Assembly (NCBI RefSeq): GCF_016616095.2
Contig: NZ_CP067089.2
Location: 2,728,001-2,792,000 of the forward strand
Direction of reading: 5' to 3'
Length of the DNA: 64,000 bases
Origin: Breznakiella homolactica
GTDB taxonomy: Bacteria > Spirochaetota > Spirochaetia > Treponematales > Breznakiellaceae
Positions 7,574 through 16,768 of the stretch are shown piece after piece. Each line of letters begins with the position of its first letter. Positions within the stretch are counted from its first letter, which is position 1. The position numbers and the translations under genes were made by a program. The notes beneath the pieces are model-generated. The model was not told the DNA's origin, searched no databases, and saw nothing but the letters and a program-made list of their open reading frames with translations.

Positions 7574-10456
7574 ATGAAAGCTTTGTCTATGCCGCGGCGG
7601 CTGGCGGTGCTTGCCGCGGGATTGTTTATTTTATGCAGCGCCGTTCCCGCGGCGGCCCAGAATTTCAAACCCTTCACCTTCCTCAGGTTCATCGAAACCG
7701 AACATTTCCGGATTATCTTCCCGAAGGAATCGGAATCCACCGCCAGGACACTTTCCCAGTACGCCGACGGACTTTACGAACGGATTTCATCCCTCCTGGG
7801 CATTACCGTGCCCGGGAAAATTCCCGTAACCATAACTCCGCACACGGACCAGTTCAACGGATACATGAATTCCATGCCCTACCCGCATATTGTTCTGTTC
7901 GATACGCCCATGGATCCGGAATGGACGGTTTTTGAGAATTCCCTGAAAAGCCTCTTCCTCCATGAGCTGACCCACGCGGTTTCCCTGAGCAGCCGCGGTC
8001 CTTTTCTGGAGGCGCTCCACAGGATTTTCGGCGGATGGGTATATCCCGCGGGACTGAACGCGCCGCTTTTTATGGTCGAAGGGGTAACGGTAAGTTTTGA
8101 AAGCCTGGACGGGTTCGGCAGGGCCAACGATCCGGTGATTAAGCAGAAACTCCGGCAGGCTATCCATGAGGGAAAATTTCTTACCCCATTCCAGGTGTCC
8201 GGGGTCTACGACCTGCCGCCGGATCAGGCGGCCTATTACGAATACGGCGGGCTTTTTTCAGCGTATCTGCAGGATACCTATGGTATGGAAAAATACGCCA
8301 GCCTCTGGCAGGCCATGGGCAGGCGGTTTTACCTTTCCCCGGTGGTGTATAATTCAGGGTACTACCATCTTTTTACTGCCGTCTATGGAATCACCTTTAC
8401 CCAGGCCTGGGATGATTTCCAGGCGTCCCTGGCGCTGCAGGGCCTGAAAGAGAACAGCGATATAATTCCTCTGAAGGGACCGCGGCCTTTTATCGATGCC
8501 ATGGCGGCGGGCGATGGCCGGGTGTTCCTGCTGGACCGGCGCGGCAGGAAAATTCTGGCCTATGATCCCGCGGCGGATTCCCTGGAAACCCTGGGCCCGG
8601 CGGATTCATCGGCCTATTATTTCGGTATTTCCCATGACGGAAAATACCTGCTCGTATCGGGCTACCGGTACGCCGATTCTCTGGCCGCCGCCGCGGCCGA
8701 GGAATACCGGACCGATACCGGAAGAAGAACCGGGCGGTCATGGAAAAACCTGTACAAAGCGGGATATTTCCGGAAGGGACTGATCGGGATCGGATCGGAC
8801 CTTCACGCAAATACTGTTGTATACCAGCCATTCTCCGGAGAACGGGAAATCCTGTTTGCCGGCAGTGAGGAACTGGTCTTCTCCAATCCCTGCGCCATTG
8901 ACGATTCCTGGATCGCCTTTGTCGCCGTCAGGCGCGGTATCCGGGAACTGTGCGTCTTTAATTACGATACGAAACAAACCTTTACGCTGCATTCGTCCCT
9001 GGAGGACGACGCGGAACGGTGGCGGTATATCCGGGACCTGCGGGTGTCCGGCGGCCGGATCTTTTTCAGCTACAACCACGATGACCGGATGTACAAACTG
9101 GGAATAATCGATGTTTCCGGGATTGCCTCGGCGGCCCCTTTAGGCACGGTGGAGGCTTTTTTCGGGGAAACGGATTTTTCCGGAGGGGTTTTCTCTCCCG
9201 TCGCCGTAAACGGTGAAATTTACTACCGCGGGGCCTTTGCCTCCCGGGACGGATTGCTGCGGTACCCTGGGATTCCGCAGGGTACCGCCGCGGCCCTGGA
9301 ATTCAGGCCCTGGGAAGGAGAGGCGGAAGCCCGGCGGAACCGGCAGGTTCAGGAACCGCCGCCCCTGGAATGCCGGAAATACTTCGCCATCCGGTACCTC
9401 AACCCTTTTAAGCTGTGGCTTCCCACAGTTTCGGTACGGTATGAATCGGATTACCTGCGCTTCGGCGGGGTCGGAATCGCTTCGGTAATGATAGATCCCA
9501 CGGATACCAATACGGTCATACTGCAGGCCGCGGCGGATATCCCCGCCGCAATGGCCATGGTGGATGTTCAATGGCAGAATTTGTGGTTCGGGATTCCCCT
9601 GACGGTCACGTTCTCCGATAAGGTTGACCGCATGACCGGAGATTCCTACCGGGCCACCCGGGCCGGCATCAGCGGCTCTTTTTCCCGGGGCATGGGGAAC
9701 GAGCGGAATTACCTGAGCCTCAGCGCCGGAGTTTCGGCGGCCTTTACCGCGACAAATCCCAAGGACGGCTCCAGCGCGTATACCTGGGGATACGATGAAT
9801 CACGGTACAGCGCGTCCCTGGGGATTGGTCTAACAAGTCTCCGCCGCCAAAGCTGGCAGTTTTTCGGCGATGGGATCAGCGGCTTTGCGTACGGCAGATC
9901 CCAGTTCAGCGCCTGGGAACCCCGCTTTGACGGGATTATCCGGGCAGGATTCGAATCCCGTTTTCCCCTGGGGCTGAGTTTTTACGGAGCCTGGGACGAG
10001 ACCGGAATGGATCTTCATGGAAAATCGAGAACCTACGGCGGATCGCATTTCGATTCCCTGGCATCATCGGAATACCCGGCTCCGGGCAGCCTGGATCTAA
10101 CGTGGCTCGCGGGGGGCGAAATGGCTATAAAAATATTCTCCCTGGAGATTCAGAAAAACCTGTCCCACCTGTATTTTAACCGGTTTTACGCGGCGGCGGC
10201 ATACCGCGCGGCGGTCTATGACAGTCAGGGCCATCCCGATGCCCAGGGAACCGCGCTCGCCGGGGATATACGCCTGGCCCAGTCTGCGATTCTCCGGATT
10301 GCTCCGGTTATTTCTCTTATCCCCATAAAAGCCGTTCCCATCAGCGTGGAACCCAGCGTCTGGGGCGCGTGGAAACTTTCCAATACCCTGAATAAGTCCG
10401 CGGAAACATGGACCGACCACGTTATGTTCGGATTTTCCCTTTCCCTCGGCTGGTAG
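7574..10456 (+). CDS. secreted gluzincin (peptidase MA-like) with C-terminal barrel-like region
   Basis: A 960-residue protein with a signal peptide (basic start, hydrophobic core, cleavage near AAAQ). A HELTH zinc motif at residues ~130-134 is followed by the downstream glutamate in FMVEGVTVSFES (~170), the pattern of MA-clan gluzincins. Residues ~310-590 show short beta repeats like a propeller (for example DGKYLLVSGYRY), and the last ~350 residues are alternating Tyr/Ser/Gly strands ending in W, as in outer-membrane barrels. It may be a metalloprotease fused to or displayed on an outer-membrane barrel. Family members of this combined size exist in spirochaetes and Bacteroidota, but the substrate is unknown. 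The 3' end overlaps the convergent permease gene by 35 bp. Confidence 0.85.
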   Translation: MKALSMPRRLAVLAAGLFILCSAVPAAAQNFKPFTFLRFIETEHFRIIFPKESESTARTLSQYADGLYERISSLLGITVPGKIPVTITPHTDQFNGYMNSMPYPHIVLFDTPMDPEWTVFENSLKSLFLHELTHAVSLSSRGPFLEALHRIFGGWVYPAGLNAPLFMVEGVTVSFESLDGFGRANDPVIKQKLRQAIHEGKFLTPFQVSGVYDLPPDQAAYYEYGGLFSAYLQDTYGMEKYASLWQAMGRRFYLSPVVYNSGYYHLFTAVYGITFTQAWDDFQASLALQGLKENSDIIPLKGPRPFIDAMAAGDGRVFLLDRRGRKILAYDPAADSLETLGPADSSAYYFGISHDGKYLLVSGYRYADSLAAAAAEEYRTDTGRRTGRSWKNLYKAGYFRKGLIGIGSDLHANTVVYQPFSGEREILFAGSEELVFSNPCAIDDSWIAFVAVRRGIRELCVFNYDTKQTFTLHSSLEDDAERWRYIRDLRVSGGRIFFSYNHDDRMYKLGIIDVSGIASAAPLGTVEAFFGETDFSGGVFSPVAVNGEIYYRGAFASRDGLLRYPGIPQGTAAALEFRPWEGEAEARRNRQVQEPPPLECRKYFAIRYLNPFKLWLPTVSVRYESDYLRFGGVGIASVMIDPTDTNTVILQAAADIPAAMAMVDVQWQNLWFGIPLTVTFSDKVDRMTGDSYRATRAGISGSFSRGMGNERNYLSLSAGVSAAFTATNPKDGSSAYTWGYDESRYSASLGIGLTSLRRQSWQFFGDGISGFAYGRSQFSAWEPRFDGIIRAGFESRFPLGLSFYGAWDETGMDLHGKSRTYGGSHFDSLASSEYPAPGSLDLTWLAGGEMAIKIFSLEIQKNLSHLYFNRFYAAAAYRAAVYDSQGHPDAQGTALAGDIRLAQSAILRIAPVISLIPIKAVPISVEPSVWGAWKLSNTLNKSAETWTDHVMFGFSLSLGW

Positions 10457-11375
10457 GAATTTCCAGCATGGCCAGAGTTACGCCGCCTATTACCAGGGCG
10501 GCGCCGGCCCACTGGAGCGGGGTCAGCCGGTCTCCCAGGATGAAGAATCCCGCGATACCCGTAACCACGGGAATGAGGTTAACGAAAACCGTGGAAACCA
10601 CTGCCCCCAGGACCGCCAGGCTCTGGGCGTAGAGAAGATATCCCAGGGCGGAGCAGCAAATCCCCAGGAAAACCACGTGAAGGATGGTCCCGGCATCGGG
10701 GCTTCCCCAGCGCGGGAATTCCAGCGCCGCAAAGGGGAGGAACCCCAGGAGCCCGAAAACCGACTGCCAGAATACGATAAAGATCCGGGAATGCCGGGCA
10801 AAAAGCGGCCGGGTCAGGAAACAGTACGCCACCCAGCTCAGGGCGGCGCCGAGCATATACAGGTAACCTGTAATGCTTCCGGATACCGAAAAAGATACCC
10901 CCGCCACAAGCCAGACCCCTGCCACGGATACCCCCGCCCCGGCCCACCGGACAGCGGAAATCCTCGGCCGCGGGTCCGCTGCGGAATCCGGGTTTTTGCC
11001 GCGCCGCGCCCGTACAAACGCGATCCGGCCGCCGAGCCATTCGGCCGCCATGGTCAGAACGGGGATAGCGCCGACAATAATGGATGCCTCCGAAGCGGTC
11101 ACCAGGGAAACACCGGTATTTTCAAAAAAGAAGTACAATGTAATACCGGTAATACCCGCCGCGATCAGCCCCGGCAGATCCCGCCGTCCGAGTTTTTCAT
11201 CGGGTATAACAATTTTCTTAATAATGAAAAGAAAAAATACCGCTATGGCAAAACGGAAAGCCCCCAGGGTCATGGGAGGGAATACCCTCAGGGCAACCTT
11301 AATCGAAATAAAGGAAAAACCCCAAAACAGGACACACACAACAATCGCAGCTAAAGCCTTCCGCCGGTCATTCAT
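10422..11375 (-). CDS. DMT superfamily (EamA) permease
   Basis: A 317-residue integral membrane protein with about ten TM helices arranged as two EamA repeats (residues ~8-140 and ~165-300). The opening W-G-F-S-F-I-S-I-K-V-A and the second-half P-V-V-T-G-I-A-G-F-F-I-L-G-D-R-L-T-P-x-Q are typical of drug/metabolite transporters. A polar, arginine-rich loop near residues 120-140 separates the halves. Such proteins export amino acids, nucleotides or drugs, and the substrate cannot be told from sequence. It stands alone, convergent with the MA-peptidase gene. Confidence 0.9.
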   Translation of the reverse strand: MNDRRKALAAIVVCVLFWGFSFISIKVALRVFPPMTLGAFRFAIAVFFLFIIKKIVIPDEKLGRRDLPGLIAAGITGITLYFFFENTGVSLVTASEASIIVGAIPVLTMAAEWLGGRIAFVRARRGKNPDSAADPRPRISAVRWAGAGVSVAGVWLVAGVSFSVSGSITGYLYMLGAALSWVAYCFLTRPLFARHSRIFIVFWQSVFGLLGFLPFAALEFPRWGSPDAGTILHVVFLGICCSALGYLLYAQSLAVLGAVVSTVFVNLIPVVTGIAGFFILGDRLTPLQWAGAALVIGGVTLAMLEIPTSRGKGKIRT

Positions 11376-11431
11376 GGGACTATGGTACAGAATGCAGCCA
11401 GTTAAGACAAGGAACGGACATACACTTTAAG

Positions 11432-11576
11432 CCCGAAAGCTCCCGGAGATACCGGGGCCGCGGGTCCTGTCATGAATAAAGGGGAATGGCTCCATGTCGG
11501 CCTCCGGCCTCGAAAGTCGCTCATTCCCCTTTATTCATAACACCCGGCGTTACCATTACGGCCGGGTGCTTTCCGG
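11432..11576 (+). repeat. nested hairpin repeat, copy A2 (full)
   Basis: Outer arms 11432-11446 and 11562-11576 (CCCGAAAGC..CCCGG against CCGGGTGCTTTCCGG, imperfect). Inner stem 11472-11488/11522-11538, 17 bp perfect (ATGAATAAAGGGGAATG). Conserved 33-nt loop 11489-11521, variant ATGTC/TCC. CGGGTCCT precedes and CACCCGGCGTTACC follows the inner stem. Confidence 0.9.
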
Positions 11577-11630
11577 CGTGCCTGGTCAGTTGACCCTTCC
11601 GTATAGGCTGCTTCCAACCGGCGAAGGGGG

Positions 11631-11715
11631 TGTCACATGAAAAGAAATACCGCCCAGCGGGATTTCTTTTCATGTGACAGGCCCCCCGGACCCGGTATCT
11701 CCATGCTTCTGTGCT
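11631..11715. repeat. nested hairpin repeat, copy B1 (alternative inner module)
   Basis: Inner hairpin 11631-11653/11657-11679: 23 bp with one mismatch and a 3-nt loop, containing ATGAAAAGAAATACCGC and its complement. The flanks GGGTGTCAC and GTGACAGGCCCC plus CGGACCCGG match the spacers of A4, A7 and A10, and CCATGCTTCTGTGCT at 11701-11715 matches their outer arm. This is the same family with a different inner module. A left outer arm is not obvious. Confidence 0.7.
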
Positions 11716-11754
11716 GGGCAGGCCGGATAGTGCAGGTACCCCGCGGTATTTAAC

Positions 11755-11783
11755 TTGCATACTCGGCATAAGTAGGGTAAAAC
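11755..11783 (+). promoter_or_regulatory. candidate sigma-70 promoter for ychJ
   Basis: TTGCAT (11755-11760), 17-bp spacer, TAAAAC (11778-11783), 19 bp before the start codon, with an AGAGG ribosome site between. The short 5' leader makes this tentative. Confidence 0.4.
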
Positions 11784-11801
11784 TATCTCAGAGGTAATAT
11801 A

Positions 11802-12293
11802 ATGAAACTTTGCCCCTGCGGTTCCGGGAGGGCGTACACTGAGTGCTGCGGGCCCTATATTACGGGAGCCCAAAAGGCCCCCACCGCCGAAGCGCTCATG
11901 CGCAGCAGATATTCAGCGTACGCGGAACACGAAATCAATTACATCCTCAATACCTGCACCAGCTCCGGGGAGCGGGACATTGATGAAAAGCAGACCCGGG
12001 ACTGGAGCGAAAAATCAGAATGGCTGGGCCTGGAAATCCACTCGGTTATCAAGGGCGGCCCCGGGGATGATGAAGGAACGGTGGAATTCACCGCGTCGTA
12101 TATGACGAACGGGCTTAAGGACCGCCACCACGAACGGGCACGGTTCACGAAGACCAACGGTGAATGGCTCTACAGCGACGGCGACATTATACCGGAAACC
12201 ATCGTCCGCCAAGGGCCGAAAGTAGGCCGGAACGAACCCTGTCCCTGCGGAAGCGGGAAAAAATATAAACACTGCTGCGGCCGGGGAGCTTAA
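11802..12293 (+). CDS. ychJ: YchJ family SEC-C protein
   Basis: A 163-residue soluble protein with two zinc-binding SEC-C-like motifs: N-terminal [14 protein letters not shown] and C-terminal [16 protein letters not shown]. Between them is the YchJ core ([15 protein letters not shown]) and a cystatin/NTF2-like sheet. The double SEC-C plan matches UPF0225/YchJ. The biochemical role is unproven, though SEC-C motifs bind SecB or other partners in SecA. It ends 13 bp before the malic-enzyme start and is probably cotranscribed with it, without an obvious functional link. Confidence 0.93.
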   Translation: MKLCPCGSGRAYTECCGPYITGAQKAPTAEALMRSRYSAYAEHEINYILNTCTSSGERDIDEKQTRDWSEKSEWLGLEIHSVIKGGPGDDEGTVEFTASYMTNGLKDRHHERARFTKTNGEWLYSDGDIIPETIVRQGPKVGRNEPCPCGSGKKYKHCCGRGA

Positions 12294-12306
12294 TAAGGAG
12301 ATGTCC

Positions 12307-13758
12307 ATGAAAATCGATCCCAACCTGAAAAATCTCGATGACCTGTTTCCTTCCGATTTTACCGAAGACCAGAAAGCCCAGGCGAAAACGCTGTTCCTCA
12401 AGAACTTGTCCCTGGAAGCCCACAAATTCTACGGCGGAAAAATGCAGACCGTCCCCAAGTGCGGTATTTACAGCCTTAACTGGTTTAATGTCTGGTATAC
12501 CCCGGGGGTATCGAAAATATCCACCACCATCCGGGATAACAACGATACGTCCTTTTCCCTTTCCAACCGCGGCAATCTCGTAGCGGTTGTTTCCGACTCC
12601 ACCCGGGTACTCGGTGACGGGGACTGTACCCCTCCGGGCGGCCTCGGGGTCATGGAAGGAAAAGCCATGATCATGAAATACCTCGGCGGGGTCGACGCGG
12701 TCCCCCTGTGCATCGATTCCAAAGGAAAAGACGGCAAGAACGATCCCGATAAAATTATTGAATTCGTGAAAATGGTCCAGCATTCCTTCGGGGCGGTTAA
12801 CCTTGAGGACATCAGCCAGCCGAACTGCTTTAAGGTCCTGGACGAACTCCGGGAAGCCTGTGACATTCCGGTTTGGCACGACGATGCCCAGGGAACGGCC
12901 TGCGTAACCCTGGCGGGTCTCATCAACGCCCTCAAGCTGGCGGGAAAGAAAATGAGCGACGCTAAGATCGTCCTCCTGGGAGCCGGTGCGTCCAATACCA
13001 CCATTGCCCGGCTGATCCTCACCGACGGCGGCGATCCCTCAAAGATGGTCATCTTCGATTCCAAGGGCTCCCTGCATACCGGCCGGGAAGATATAAAGAA
13101 CGATCCCCGGAATTACCGGAAATGGGAACTCTGCGAGCAGACCAACCCCAATAAGGTGGCCACCATGGAAGAAGCCATGGCCGGCGCCGATGTTCTGATC
13201 GCCCTCTCAACCCCGGGGCCGGATACGGTCAAGCGGGAATGGATCCGCTCCATGGCGGAAAAATCAATCGTATTCGTCTGCGCCAACCCCGTGCCGGAGA
13301 TCTGGCCCTACGCGGCCAAAGAGGAAGGCGCCTTCATAGTCGCCACCGGCCGGGGAGACTTCCCCAACCAGGTCAACAACTCGGTCTGTTTCCCCGGGAT
13401 CCTCAAAGGAGCGCTCCTGGTACGGGCCCGGAAGATCACCGACGGTATGGCCATCCGCTGCGCCCACTCCATCGCGGACTTTTCGGAGAAACGGGGCATC
13501 ACCCCGGATAATATTATCGCGACTATGGAAGAGACCGAGGTCTTTGCCCAGGAAGCCGCCGACGTGGCAATGGAAGCGATCAAGGAAGGGGTCGCCCGGG
13601 TGGAGCTTACCCGGGACGAAGTGTACCGCAGAGCCAAAGAGGATATTGAAGCGGCCCGGGCTCTGGTGGAGGATATGAAAAAGCTGGGACACATTCCGGA
13701 GCCGCCGGCGGAAATGCTGGAAGCGGCGCTGGCGAAGGCGATCAGCGAAGTTAAGTAA
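12307..13758 (+). CDS. NAD(P)-dependent malic enzyme
   Basis: Oxidatively decarboxylates malate to pyruvate in the cytoplasm. The ~483-residue protein has the malic N-domain with V-P-K-C and Y-T-P-G-V (substrate-loop Tyr), the metal/substrate segment CDIPVWHDDAQGTACV, and the Rossmann motif L-L-G-A-G-A-S-N for NAD(P). It is shorter than the eukaryotic form and matches the prokaryotic small-subunit type. The ATG at 12301 directly abuts the AGGAG (12296-12300), so the in-frame ATG at 12307, 6 nt downstream of that site, is the better start. A strong bidirectional terminator follows. It could supply pyruvate and reductant next to the hydrogenase cluster (inference). Confidence 0.95.
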   Translation: MKIDPNLKNLDDLFPSDFTEDQKAQAKTLFLKNLSLEAHKFYGGKMQTVPKCGIYSLNWFNVWYTPGVSKISTTIRDNNDTSFSLSNRGNLVAVVSDSTRVLGDGDCTPPGGLGVMEGKAMIMKYLGGVDAVPLCIDSKGKDGKNDPDKIIEFVKMVQHSFGAVNLEDISQPNCFKVLDELREACDIPVWHDDAQGTACVTLAGLINALKLAGKKMSDAKIVLLGAGASNTTIARLILTDGGDPSKMVIFDSKGSLHTGREDIKNDPRNYRKWELCEQTNPNKVATMEEAMAGADVLIALSTPGPDTVKREWIRSMAEKSIVFVCANPVPEIWPYAAKEEGAFIVATGRGDFPNQVNNSVCFPGILKGALLVRARKITDGMAIRCAHSIADFSEKRGITPDNIIATMEETEVFAQEAADVAMEAIKEGVARVELTRDEVYRRAKEDIEAARALVEDMKKLGHIPEPPAEMLEAALAKAISEVK

Positions 13759-13759
13759 C

Positions 13760-13788
13760 AAAAAGGGCTCCTTATGGAGCCCTTTTTT
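13760..13788. terminator. bidirectional intrinsic terminator
   Basis: A-rich tract, then GGGCTCC-ttat-GGAGCCC, then a T-run. It serves the malic enzyme gene on plus and the hydrogenase operon on minus, whose TAA lies at 13787-13789 inside the T-run. Confidence 0.9.
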
Positions 13789-15229
13789 ATGTACCGCTGG
13801 TTTCCGCTATTTTCTTAAGCTGCGTAGTGGCGACCTTCGGATTGGCGATAACCAGGGGACCGGCGACACAGCCGCCGGAGCAGGCCATAACCTCAAGGAT
13901 ATTGCCCGTATGGTTTCCGTCGGACCAGGTCTTGAGGATTTTCATCCCCTCCTTGTTAAGGCCGTCCACAAGTTCCGGCCGGAATTCCGGAATGGATGAT
14001 TCCGCCAGATTGAGTTTAACCGCCCCGGCAACACCGCCGGACCAGGGGAAACTCCGGCCGCCGGTTTTCGCCGGCCGCTCCACGGCGGTTTCTTCCACCG
14101 CCATGACATCGATGTCCATGGCGACAAACAGCGCGCCGATCTCCTCGGCGGTAAGCACATAGTCGACCAGCTGGTCGTCGATACCTTCCTTGCGTTTGGC
14201 AAGGCAGGGGCCGATAAAAACCCTGAGATGGTCCGGGTGCTCCCGTGCGGAAATCTCCGCGGTATAATGCATGGGGGTCCTGGTCTCCGATACCCGGGGA
14301 GCCAGACCGGGAATATGCTTTTTAACGGTCTGAACGTAGGCAGGACAGCAGCTGGTGGTCATGAAGGGCTCCCCCCGTTCCATGCGTTCGGCAAATTCCT
14401 TGGCTTCCTTTTCCGCGGTTATGTCCGCGCCCAGGGCAACTTCGTAGACCTCATCAAAACCCGCCAGCTTCAGGGCGTTGATCAGTTTACCCAGGGAAGC
14501 CCGGAACTGACCCGCCACCGCCGGAGCGAAGAGGGCGGAGAGTTTTTTTCCCGCCTTCTTCGCCGCCAGGACATCAACTATCTGGGATTTATCCATCATG
14601 GCGCCGAAGGGGCATTCCCGCATACAGCTTCCGCAGTACACGCATTTTTCATAATCGATCCGTTCTTTGCCGTCGGAGTCCTTGGAAATGGCCCCCACGG
14701 GGCAGGCTTCCTCACAGGGAACGGGAATTTTTATTATGGCGTGATAGGGACAGACCTGGAGGCAGATGCCGCAGTTGACACATTTTTCCTTGTCTATCAC
14801 CGCGTGGCCATCCGCCATGGATACCGCTTTTTTGGGACAGTTCATATAACACGGCCGGGCAAGGCAGCCCTGGCAGGCATTGGTCACCAGGAACTGGGTT
14901 TTAACACAGGCGTTGCAGGCATCATCCAGCACCGTGAGGATCGGTTCTTCAATCTTCTTCCGGTCTAAAGCTTTGCGGACATACACAGCCAGGGAGGTGC
15001 CGTCATCCTCATATCCCTCCACCGAAAACCCGAGCCTGGCCAGCATTCTGGTTTTTAGGATCTCCCGGTCATGGAACACGCAGCACCGTATAGGCTGGTA
15101 ATCCTTGTCTGAGGTCATTTCATAAGGAATCCGGTCGATGCCTTCCTCCAGTTTGTCTTCGAGAAAAAGCCGGATAATGGATACCAGCAGCTCCCGCTTT
15201 ATCAGGGCCGCGTTATTGTTGTAATGCAT
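13787..15229 (-). CDS. [FeFe] hydrogenase, ferredoxin-type monomeric
   Basis: A 480-residue protein. After an N-terminal extension of ~110 residues come a cysteine-rich segment and two or more [4Fe-4S] motifs (CVNCGICLQVCP, CVYCGSCMRECP), then the H-cluster domain. H-cluster signatures are TSCCPAY (L1), GPCLAKRKE (L2) and EVMACSGGCVAGP (L3). All cluster-binding cysteines and the proton-relay cysteine (the first Cys of TSCCP) are present, so it is predicted catalytic, evolving or oxidising H2 with ferredoxin. Trp in L1 is replaced by Tyr. It is the last gene of a five-gene operon with a sensory paralogue. It is translationally coupled (TGATG) to the [2Fe-2S] gene upstream. Confidence 0.93.
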   Translation of the reverse strand: MHYNNNAALIKRELLVSIIRLFLEDKLEEGIDRIPYEMTSDKDYQPIRCCVFHDREILKTRMLARLGFSVEGYEDDGTSLAVYVRKALDRKKIEEPILTVLDDACNACVKTQFLVTNACQGCLARPCYMNCPKKAVSMADGHAVIDKEKCVNCGICLQVCPYHAIIKIPVPCEEACPVGAISKDSDGKERIDYEKCVYCGSCMRECPFGAMMDKSQIVDVLAAKKAGKKLSALFAPAVAGQFRASLGKLINALKLAGFDEVYEVALGADITAEKEAKEFAERMERGEPFMTTSCCPAYVQTVKKHIPGLAPRVSETRTPMHYTAEISAREHPDHLRVFIGPCLAKRKEGIDDQLVDYVLTAEEIGALFVAMDIDVMAVEETAVERPAKTGGRSFPWSGGVAGAVKLNLAESSIPEFRPELVDGLNKEGMKILKTWSDGNHTGNILEVMACSGGCVAGPLVIANPKVATTQLKKIAETSGT

Positions 15230-15492
15230 CAGGTCTCTCCAAGTTTCTCCGCGATTATTTTCAGAACCTCCGGAATGGTTGCCTGGGATACGACTGTCCC
15301 GTCAACCTCCGCAAAAGGCGCCTTGCCGTTTTTTTTGTCCTTGCATAACCCGAGGCAGGGCGCTCCTTCCAACTGAACATTGTCTTTCCATTTTGCCGGT
15401 ATGTGATCGTCCAAAACCAGCAGCTCCGATCCGCCCATGACGTAGCAGGCCGTACCGGAACACACAACAACCTTAACAATACTATCAGTCAT
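15229..15492 (-). CDS. thioredoxin-like [2Fe-2S] protein (NuoE/HndA type)
   Basis: An 87-residue protein carrying the four-cysteine pattern C-x4-C (CSGTAC) and C-x3-C (CLGLC) of thioredoxin-fold [2Fe-2S] ferredoxins. A longer frame reading back to 15615 exists, but the ATG at 15492 has an AAGGAGAGG ribosome site and the upstream part would overlap the phosphatase gene, so the short form is chosen. It probably shuttles electrons to or from the adjacent hydrogenase. It resembles the 88-residue protein at the head of the operon and may be a duplicate. Confidence 0.88.
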   Translation of the reverse strand: MTDSIVKVVVCSGTACYVMGGSELLVLDDHIPAKWKDNVQLEGAPCLGLCKDKKNGKAPFAEVDGTVVSQATIPEVLKIIAEKLGET

Positions 15493-15529
15493 AACCCTCT
15501 CCTTTTCCGCGGGAACAGCATCCGGGGTT

Positions 15530-16768
15530 CTAGATAAAACGAACCACAGTTTCCTTAAGGTACTTCTCTTCCAGAATCGCCGCAATACGTTTAACCACGT
15601 TCCGCCGTATTTCAAGCTCCACGGGCATGGCCGGATCCTGATGGGCTTCGTTGATTTTGGTGCCCACTACAAATTCAATCTGGTCGGAATCGAGGAACAG
15701 CTCCACCATACGGGACGCCGGGTTCGGCTTATACCGTTCCCCGCCGGAATACCCTTCGAGGATTTCCGCGACCTTCCCCAGAGTAATGATTCCCTCGGTA
15801 ACGAGATCGGCGCCGTCCATGACCGAAGCCGGCGGCATCCCGGGATCAATGTCCTTAAGCGAAACCTTTACGGTTTTTCCCAGCTCCCGGGCCAGAATCT
15901 GGGCGGTTGTTCCGCCGCAGACCACCCGGCGGCCGGGGAAATTTTCAAAATTCTCCGCCATCTCCCGGTCGCGCTCTTTTTCCACCGACGGCCCGGTCAT
16001 GACCAGGAGCTTCCGCGGCATCCTGAAGTACACCACCCCGCAGGTTATGTCATCCTTGGAAGTATAGGCGTCGTTGGCTTCCGCTTCCTTTACGATTCTC
16101 CGGGCCAGTTCCCGGGCGGAAAGATCGGGGTTGTCCCGGACCATGGTAAGGGCGTAGCGCTGGACCGCGGGATTCCCCCAGCCCAGGGGCTTCGTTTTCG
16201 TTCCCATTCCGGACTGGGTAACCCCGTCGGAGAAGAAAACGAGCCGGTCCCCGGGAAGGGCCAGAAATTCTGAATACTGCATCACCGCGTCCCGGATCTG
16301 CGGGACCGCAAGCACCGCGGTTCCGCCGCCTGTGGACCGCTTCCGTTCCCGGGGGCTTTCCCGGTGAACCGTGATGTCCCCTTTCATCGGCTCAATCTGG
16401 GTCTGCTCCCGGATGAGAATATAGGGCGGGTTGTCGTATTCGATAATCTTGACCCGGTCTTCGGTATCGATATCCACGATGGTGAATGTGGCGTAGCTGA
16501 TCCGCCGTTCCTTGCAGACCGGCAGGGTTTTCATGATGATGTCCGCGGCCCGGCGGATGGGAATATCCTCGGCAATGAATTTCATAGCCATGGTCGCCGT
16601 CAGGGTCGCCAGGACCCCCGCTTTTATTCCCGAGCCCAAGCCGTCGGAGAGCACCGTAATGATCCGGCCGTCCTCGGTTTTTCTCGAAAGGAAAACATCC
16701 CCCTCCGCGCCCTGGCCGTGTTTTTTCGTCTGGTAATACCCGACCTCTACGAATGTTCCCCCGTTCAT
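15530..16768 (-). CDS. SpoIIE/PP2C-type serine phosphatase of the hydrogenase-sensor operon
   Basis: A 412-residue soluble protein whose first ~230 residues form a SpoIIE-like PP2C domain, with metal-binding aspartates in TVLSDGLGSGIKAG and VFFSDGVTQSG. The ~170-residue C-terminal part (including VVCGGTTAQILA and a G-A-D-L-V-T-E-G-I-I-T-L segment) is characteristic of phosphatases found with sensory [FeFe] hydrogenases. It overlaps the sensory hydrogenase gene by 4 bp. The likely role is to turn the H2/redox signal of that protein into dephosphorylation of an unknown target (inference from the known hydS-phosphatase pairing). Confidence 0.9.
   Translation of the reverse strand: MNGGTFVEVGYYQTKKHGQGAEGDVFLSRKTEDGRIITVLSDGLGSGIKAGVLATLTATMAMKFIAEDIPIRRAADIIMKTLPVCKERRISYATFTIVDIDTEDRVKIIEYDNPPYILIREQTQIEPMKGDITVHRESPRERKRSTGGGTAVLAVPQIRDAVMQYSEFLALPGDRLVFFSDGVTQSGMGTKTKPLGWGNPAVQRYALTMVRDNPDLSARELARRIVKEAEANDAYTSKDDITCGVVYFRMPRKLLVMTGPSVEKERDREMAENFENFPGRRVVCGGTTAQILARELGKTVKVSLKDIDPGMPPASVMDGADLVTEGIITLGKVAEILEGYSGGERYKPNPASRMVELFLDSDQIEFVVGTKINEAHQDPAMPVELEIRRNVVKRIAAILEEKYLKETVVRFI

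Noticed and set aside
15493..15615. N-terminal extension of the [2Fe-2S] protein
   Set aside because: It would overlap the phosphatase gene and lacks a ribosome site, while the ATG at 15492 has a strong one.
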